This document shows positions 58,446-64,000 of a stretch of DNA of 64,000 nucleotides, piece by piece (position 1 is the first letter of the stretch; the number at the start of each line of letters is the position of its first letter). Under the pieces are notes generated by a model. That model saw nothing but the letters and a program-made list of their open reading frames with translations, made no database searches and was not told the DNA's origin. A program made the position numbers and the translations under genes. Origin of the DNA: Dactylis glomerata (taxonomy: Eukaryota; Streptophyta; Magnoliopsida; Poales; Poaceae); NCBI GenBank assembly GCA_007115705.1, contig QXEO01000143.1:4199434-4263433 (forward strand), read 5' to 3'.

Positions 58446-58460
58446 AAGCTTGGGGATGCT
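58446..58460 (+). other. A polypurine tract
   Basis: AAGCTTGGGGATGCT lies directly before the 3' LTR. The same tract is seen at 46682-46668 and 33202-33188 on the minus strand. Confidence 0.8.
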
Positions 58461-60102
58461 TGATACGTCTCCGACGTATCTATAATTTTTTATGCTCCAT
58501 GCTTGTTTTTACACCATTTGCCTACTGTTTCGTTACACTTTGTGGCACTTTTATGCATTTTCCGGAACTAACCTATTAACAAGTCGCCACAGTGCCAGTT
58601 CCCTGTTTTCTGTTGTTTTTGTGTTTCAGAAGTGATACACAGGAAATATTCTCGGAATTGGACGAAACAAGTTCCTGAAATCTTATTTTTCCCGGAAGCT
58701 TCCAGAGATCCGAAGAGGAGACGGAGTGGGGCCACGAGGGGGCCACACACCAGGGCAAGGCGGCCCAGGCCCTGGCCGTGCCCCCTACGTGTGAGACCAC
58801 CTCGGTCCACTTCTGACGATGCCCCTTCGCCTATAAAGACCCCCCGACGGAAAAAACCTAAGTACCCGATCAATTTTCCAGAACACATCGCGATCCGCCG
58901 CCGCCATCGACCCGAAGATTGGGAGGGTCCAGAAGCTCTTCCCAGCACCCTGCCGGAGAGGGGAATCACCACCGGAGGTCTTCTTCATCACCATGCTTGC
59001 GTCCGGAGCGATGAGTGAGTAGTCTACCTTGGACTATGGGTCCATAGCAGTAGCTAGATGGTTGTCTTCTCCACCATGTGCTTCATGTTTAGATCTCATG
59101 AGCTGCACTACATGATTGAGATCACCGTTATGTAATTCTACATGTTTGGTTTGTTGGGATCCGATGAATATTGGTGTTATGATTGAGTTGCTATACTGAA
59201 ATATATCTTTTGTTATCTCTATGTTGTTTATGATCTTGCATGCTCTCCGTTGTTAGTAGCTATCTTGGCCGAGTAGTTGCTAGTAACTCCACGAGGGCGT
59301 ATTTATGCTCGATAGTGGGTTCATGCTTCTATTTAATCTGGGGGAGTGACAGAAACCTCTAAGGTTGTAGATGTGCTGTTGCTACTAGGGAGAAAACAAC
59401 ATTCATATGCTCAAGGGCATATGCTTTATTTACATTACACACTTTGCTTAATGCAATTATCTGTTGTTCGCAACTTAATACTTGTGGAGTTCTCGGATTG
59501 ATTCGCCACAAGTGGATTATTAGTCATAGATGCAGTTGGATGGCGGTCTATGTATTTTGTTGTAATGCCCAGAGTAAATCGCATAGTGATCTTCTTGACA
59601 TATCATGTTTATCTTTATTCTATCAATTGCCCAACTATAATTTGTTTACCCAGCATGTGTTATTTATCTTATGGAGAGACACCATTAGTGAACTGTGGAC
59701 CCCGGTCCTATTTCCATCATATTGCTATCACCTGTTTACTTTACTCGCACTGTTTACTTTACTCGCATACTTCTACTGTTTTCCACTCGATACGCTTATA
59801 ACCTTTGTTTCAAGCAAACCGGTGAGATTGACAACCTCATCGCAAGTTGGGAACAAAGTATTTGGTTGTGTTGTGTGCAGGTTCCGCGTTGCAGCTAGCA
59901 AGCAAAGCTTGGACGAGGCGCCATATATAAATTGTCTGAAGCTGTCGCAAACTAGCAAGCATCACCTTCAGTCATATTGTTTGCTCTTCTCCTGAACGAT
60001 AAACCTTGGTTTCTTAACTGAGGGAAAATCTGCTGCTATACTCATCACACCTTCCTCTTGGGGTTCCCAATGGGCTGGTCATTCACCACGCAACAAGCAA
60101 CA
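58461..60102 (+). repeat. A 3' LTR (1642 bp)
   Basis: TGATACGTCTCCGACG to CAACAAGCAACA, followed by TSD ATGGC. TATA at 58832-58838. It gives the uninterrupted version of the site where I inserted (around 59255). Confidence 0.95.
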
Positions 60103-60107
60103 ATGGC

Positions 60108-61570
60108 TCCTGGGATCCATCATATTTTTACTGATCATGGGGTAGTTTGAAACCTTTGGGTACTGGCGTAGTGCAAACTCTACGAGTAAAGCATGATGCG
60201 CCCATCTCTTTCTCGTTGTCATAATCATATGCCCTGGTGGGAGTCCTGGATCTTCGGTTTCCTCCATGCCTTGGGCTTTTGTGGTACTTTGGTGATACTG
60301 ACCTAGATCGTCAACTACTACTCCTGTGCCGAGGACTGTTGTGACGGCGTGGTGATCTAGGCTTGTGTGTGCCTTTGCTGCGGTATGCCTCTTCGTCTTT
60401 GGCTATTAACTTGTTACCTACCATTCTCAATCCTTGTAATGCTGCCTGATGCATATGCTCTCTTGGATCCCCTGGGCTTGGCCGCGTGGTGTATAGATAT
60501 GTTTGTGCTGGCACCAGTGCTGCTTCGGGTGTCTTTGGTATGATATTTCCTTGCTCATCGACTGATAGGAAAGATGAGTCAAGGTTTTTAGAGATGTTTT
60601 GCCTATCTGAGTACTCGAGGTTTTCAACTCTTGATCCGTGCCTGCGGTGTTTTCTGCTGTTTGTATATGACGCATTGTTGTGCTCTGCTCAAAAAGCTGC
60701 ACTTGCTGCTATTGCTGAGTCCCTTCTTCTCCGTATCTCACTCCTTTCTCTTTCCAATTGTTTTGATTGCTTTTGTAGGGCATAATAATATCCTAGGAGT
60801 AAATTTTGACTTGCGTCTGTTGGTATAGCTGTGTCGTGCTCAACGGCTACTTTGATTGTGTTCCACTCTTCTGCTGATAATCAAACTTTGACTCTGTTTG
60901 CCAGAGATTCTGCGGTGTCGCCTTCTGCCAGATGATTTGCTCCTCTGTTTATATTTGCTGGGTTGAGTACAGGGTTATTGTTGTCGTCTAATTCTTCTGA
61001 GTTGTCTCCTACGATTGCGAGTACTTGAAACTGGTTATCGAACTTGCTGCTACAACTTGAGAGAGTAGTTTGACTATCCCCATGAAGCTCCAATCCTGAT
61101 TTCCACATATCCGTAGATTTATCTGAGGTATCGTTGTAGCAGATCATAAAGTCTTCTGATTGATCCCCTAAGTTGAGGCTATCCATGGTTTCGTCAAGTT
61201 CGTTGATTTTTCCTTCTATGTTTTCCGTTGTTGCAAAGCTGACCGGCGAGTTTACCTTGCTAGAAGAGCCTTCAGATGATTCTGACATTGCAATTGTCAC
61301 AGTTTTGCTTGCCGACGGATCCAATTTCGTCGAATCTGAGAGGCGAATTGAACCCAAAGATCCGACGTGAAAGTTCAGATTTCCGATCGTCAAATCCATC
61401 TCCTGATCCAGGCTTGCGAAGATTAGCATAAGGGTTGGTGGATGAGGTTGAAAATCTACGGTCCCGATGGATATCTGGTTTCCGTCAACTTTCGAATTGT
61501 TGTTGGCTAGAAGCGAAAAAGCCATCGAATTCATGATTCCAACGCCCAAAGTCCCCACGGTCGGTGCCAA
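60108..61570 (-). pseudogene. Tat-type gypsy gag, N-terminal part
   Basis: Reading minus from the 5' LTR: MAPTVGTLGVGIMNSMAFS opens a Ser/Asp/Asn-rich N-terminal region (61570-60881) that ends at a stop. Shorter open stretches follow in shifted frames (60702-60427 and others). Just before element A the frame KGFKLPHDQ, a TAA, and KYDGSQE leads directly into SSWLSDYLQ on the other side of A. It is therefore one gag gene split by A and broken by at least one stop and frameshifts. Confidence 0.7.
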
Positions 61571-61571
61571 T

Positions 61572-61906
61572 TGACAAGGGTTAACTCGACAAATGCCCTA
61601 GATGAAGGACTTAAGATCGGGGGAAAAGGGCATAGGATGAACTCGAAGGTAAAGATCAGTCAAACAAGGTGTGTATCAAGGATAAACGTGGTATTGAACT
61701 TGGCTTAATCTCAATCTGTCCCTGTCCGGCCTCTCCTGGCCCCTATATATAGGTGGCCAGGTCTCAAGAAACCGGTCGAGTTCAATACAAATTACAGCAT
61801 CCCTATACGACACAGACTCGTATTTCGAATATGACTGCGCCTGGGCCTGGATTAATCGGCCTCAGGGGTACACAGATAATAGACTCTATTAGCTATACCT
61901 TTGTCA
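61572..61906 (-). repeat. Tat-type element, 5' LTR (335 bp)
   Basis: TGACAAGGGTTAAC to CCTTTGTCA, TSD CTGTC at 61907-61911. The CTATATATAG core near 61742 is the probable promoter for gag on the minus strand. Confidence 0.9.
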
Positions 61907-61911
61907 CTGTC

Positions 61912-62850
61912 ACTCCGGTAGAACTTCCCCTTTCCTCTTACACATACTACAAACCCTATGATGTTTAATCCATGCGCGCACAAATATAATGGACACCAAA
62001 GGACTGTACCATATCAACATACAACTCTAATGAGCCAAAGACATTCAACCAAGCAATCAAAAGACAAACAAACTACACAAATATGACATAGATCATAGGA
62101 TTATAACTTATAGCATCGAACACCATGTTTACATAGGACGGTACAGAGGTGTGTGGGAGGATGAACCACCGTATACAAGGAAGAGTTGGTGATGGAGATG
62201 GCGGTGAAGACGATGAAGGGGGCAGCGAGAGGCGCAGGGCGGCGGCGGCGAGGGAAACTCCTTCCCTGCCGCCGGCATCATGGGGGAGAGCCGCCCCTTA
62301 GCCCCCTTCCTTCATGGCTTCTTGGGAGCCCTCCCCCATGGAGATGAGATCCATTTGGGAGACAAAAACGTGGCTTTTGGCGGCTGCAATTCGTGGGTGG
62401 AGGAGTCCCCCACGAGTTAGGTGTCCTCTCTTTATATAGCTTCTCGGATTTCCGTCAGCCCCTCTAGGGTTGCAGTGGATCGGGCTTATCTCGGCCGTCT
62501 GGACTCAGAATCTGTTAAATTTTATATCTAGAACATTCCTAGCGAAATTTCGAACAACTTTGTAGTCGGGGAGTTTTCCGTTTGACGCCGTCTTCGACCC
62601 GTAATGTGACCAGCTTCGAAAAAAGTTATTGGACAGATTTCTGGAAAGTCCCGATTTGACTCCAACAAGGTTTCCTCTTGTATTCTTGGTAATTCCTACA
62701 TATCAAAGTGTAAAACAAGAATATTGTGCATTTTCGCAAATATTAGTAGGTTAGTCCAAATAAATTATAAACTTTATATAAAAACAAGTGTCAAAAGCAT
62801 AAAATTAGGATAAAGCCATAAAAAATTATAGATATGTTATGAACGTATCA
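61912..62850 (-). repeat. E0 3' LTR, second segment
   Basis: It resumes the LTR begun at 22908 (…TTTCTGTC joined to ACTCCGGTAG) and ends GAACGTATCA at 62850. The minus-strand terminal stem-loop is degenerate (TGATACGTTCATAACATATC). A TATA-like TTTATATAGC lies near 62432. Confidence 0.75.
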
Positions 62851-62865
62851 ACATCCACAAGCTTA

Positions 62866-64000
62866 GTTCCTGCTCGTCCTCGAGTAGGTAAACAATAAAA
62901 ACAATATAATTTTTGAGGTGACATGTAGCCAACACAATCTTGATCAAGTCAATATAAAGCATTGCAAGCTAAGATCAAAGTACTCTAAACATGGGCATAC
63001 AAGATATAATTCTAACAACAGAAATTAGCAACCATGTTACAATATGAAAAAATAACACAAACAAAAGATCATGAATAATAATACATTGAAAGTTATTTGT
63101 TTGTTTGAAGCATAGAGAAAACATAGCAAAGTGGTATTCAGCTTGTCCCTCATGGAATAGCAAAACATAAATGCATAGGACACCTTCAAAGTTCAAAAGG
63201 GTGACTAGATACAACTAATTTGAGAATAAGCAATGCCATAATCATGAATCAATCAATAATAAATTTTGGGACTATGCACATTATACTCAGAATGACAACT
63301 ATGCTCTCTTAATCGGTGCATAAAGATAGAAGATGAAGACTCAACATAAAATTAAAAGAAAGGCTCTTTCGCAGAGGGAAGCAGGGATTTAACATGTGCT
63401 AGAGCTTTTCATTTGTAAAAACAAGATAAAAAAATGTTTTGAGAGGTGGTTGTTCCTGTCAACGAATGGCAATAGGGTTCTTGTTATCTTCCATACTAAA
63501 CAAGTTGAGAGCGGTTCCGAGTTCTTGAAAAATTGGTATTTACATGCTCTTTTATAAAGTTTGGCACTCCTCCCCACCTTTCCTTTCACAAACCATGGCT
63601 AACCGAATCCTTTGGGTGCCTGCCAACAATCTCATACCAAGGAGGAGTGATTTTTTCTTTTCTTTTTTAAAGGTTACAATGGTCTGACCAGCTCTCTTGC
63701 AAAATTAGTGATGAGCAGATGAAGCATTTAAGTCAAGGGGTACTTAATTTAATAAGGAAGATAACAAACCCGACCACTACGTCCTCATGAGCTAAAAACA
63801 GTGTCACAAAATGAGAAGTATTTTGAAGGTTTTGAAAGGTAGCACATGAAAATTTGTTTGGAATAGTTTGAAATACCATGCATAGGAATTTATAGTGGAC
63901 TCTTTGAAATAACTTTGGTTTTTGGGAGTTGGATGCACGAGTAGAGCTCATACTCAATACAGATGAAGGCTAGCAAAAGACTAGGAGCAATCAACTAAGA
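62866..64000 (-). other. E0 internal 3' noncoding region
   Basis: 62866-63386 follows W and I closely. 63387-63895 is a replacement segment not seen elsewhere in the window. From about 63896 (TTTTGGGAGTTGGATGCACG) it rejoins the family sequence. Confidence 0.65.

Larger units (their letters stand above)
44196..60102 (+). mobile_element. Non-autonomous Athila-type element A, 5' LTR split by element I
   Basis: The TSD is ATGGC at 44191-44195 and 60103-60107. The 5' LTR is 44196-44995 plus 53523-54365 (1643 bp), the 3' LTR 58461-60102 (1642 bp). The PBS is at 54375-54392 and the polypurine tract at 58446-58460. The only ORF is ORFx (54567-55505), followed by 2.9 kb without coding potential. Without the insert it is about 7.4 kb. 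It has no gag, protease, RT or integrase, so it resembles a large retrotransposon derivative (LARD) that needs trans-acting proteins. LTR differences are about 50 (3%) by hand count. Confidence 0.92.
23459..61906 (-). mobile_element. Tat-type gypsy element with gag-protease and antisense gene, host of several nested elements
   Basis: Two 335-bp LTRs (23459-23793 and 61572-61906) start TGAC(G/A)AGGGTT and end AC(C/T)(C/T)TTGTCA. They are flanked by CTGTC at 23454-23458 and 61907-61911. On the minus strand the right LTR is 5': it is followed by a PBS-like TTGGCACCGACCGTGGGGA, then gag, protease, the antisense gene region and a CTCGGGGGCTAC polypurine tract at the left LTR. Removing nested elements leaves about 9.3 kb. 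The short LTRs and the antisense ORFs between protease and 3' LTR fit the Tat lineage of Ty3/gypsy. No RT, RNase H or integrase is found, so this copy is non-autonomous. Confidence 0.85.
22908..64000 (-). mobile_element. Outermost gypsy element E0: 3' LTR split by a nested element, internal region running off the window
   Basis: The LTR runs 22908-23458 and resumes at 61912-62850 (551+939 = 1490 bp). The plus-strand ends are TGATATCCC at 22908 and GAACGTATCA at 62850. At 62851 a degenerate polypurine tract (minus TAAGCTTGTGGATGT) begins the 3' end of the internal region, which continues past 64000. The internal part is collinear with W (33190-33720) until about 63386, then has a different 500-bp segment before rejoining the family sequence near 63900. 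The 5' LTR is outside the window. Confidence 0.8.

Noticed and set aside
59444..59995. 183-codon ORF inside the LTR of element A, with similar ORFs in the other LTRs
   Set aside because: Similar frames recur only because LTRs are copies of each other. They lie over the LTR transcript region, have no consistent start, and are broken in different ways in each copy.
1..64000. CRISPR arrays, bacterial-type operons or prophage
   Set aside because: The repeats are long LTRs and TSD-flanked transposons. Introns, TATA boxes and gene families are those of a plant nuclear genome.
1..64000. tRNA or rRNA genes
   Set aside because: The only tRNA-like sequences are 18-nt primer binding sites next to LTRs. 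I saw no full cloverleaf or rRNA segment.

Overview
The window is a stretch of plant nuclear DNA, almost certainly from a grass of the subfamily Pooideae (wheat, barley, oat or ryegrass type); I cannot name the species. The grounds are deep nesting of large LTR retrotransposons, Ty3/gypsy LTRs of about 1.4-1.7 kb starting TGATACG with primer sites matching tRNA-Asp, a degenerate BARE/Angela-like copia LTR, Stowaway MITEs, and an F-box/FBD-type gene with the GC-rich first exon typical of grasses.

Layout. 1-5564: minus-strand LTR-internal-LTR-internal array of a gypsy (Athila-type) element. 5565-8380: low-copy DNA of possible organellar origin, split by a solo LTR (6563-7924, TSD CTCTT). 8381-20760: a gene island with three genes that can be assembled exon by exon: a secreted Gly/Ala-rich repeat protein (9184-11680, minus, 702 aa), an F-box protein (12817-14858, plus, 469 aa) and an alpha/beta hydrolase (16209-18480, minus, 329 aa), with MITE remnants and a 72-bp tandem duplication. 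20868-22692: degenerate copia LTR. 22908 to the window end: a nested transposon stack.

The stack. An outermost gypsy LTR (22908-62850, minus) is split by a Tat-type gypsy element (23459-61906, minus, TSD CTGTC). That element holds a solo LTR (25542-27161), a non-autonomous element here called W (31759-43304, minus) and another called A (44196-60102, plus, TSD ATGGC). W holds two solo LTRs. A's 5' LTR is split by element I (44996-53517, minus, TSD GTAGC). Rough hand-counted LTR differences (about 7% Tat-type, 6% W, 3% A, 2.4% I) fall in the order that the nesting requires.

No element in the window retains a recognisable reverse transcriptase, RNase H or integrase. The tRNA-Asp-primed elements share leader, PBS, a 3' hairpin motif and LTR ends but carry different payload ORFs: gag-protease in I, gag plus an acidic/membrane ORF in W, that ORF alone in A and in the leftmost copy, and an unrelated ORF near 3156-3752. 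The Tat-type element has gag and protease plus a multi-exon antisense gene with its own TATA box. All these ORFs carry stops or frameshifts, except that the leftmost partial copy is open as far as it can be seen.
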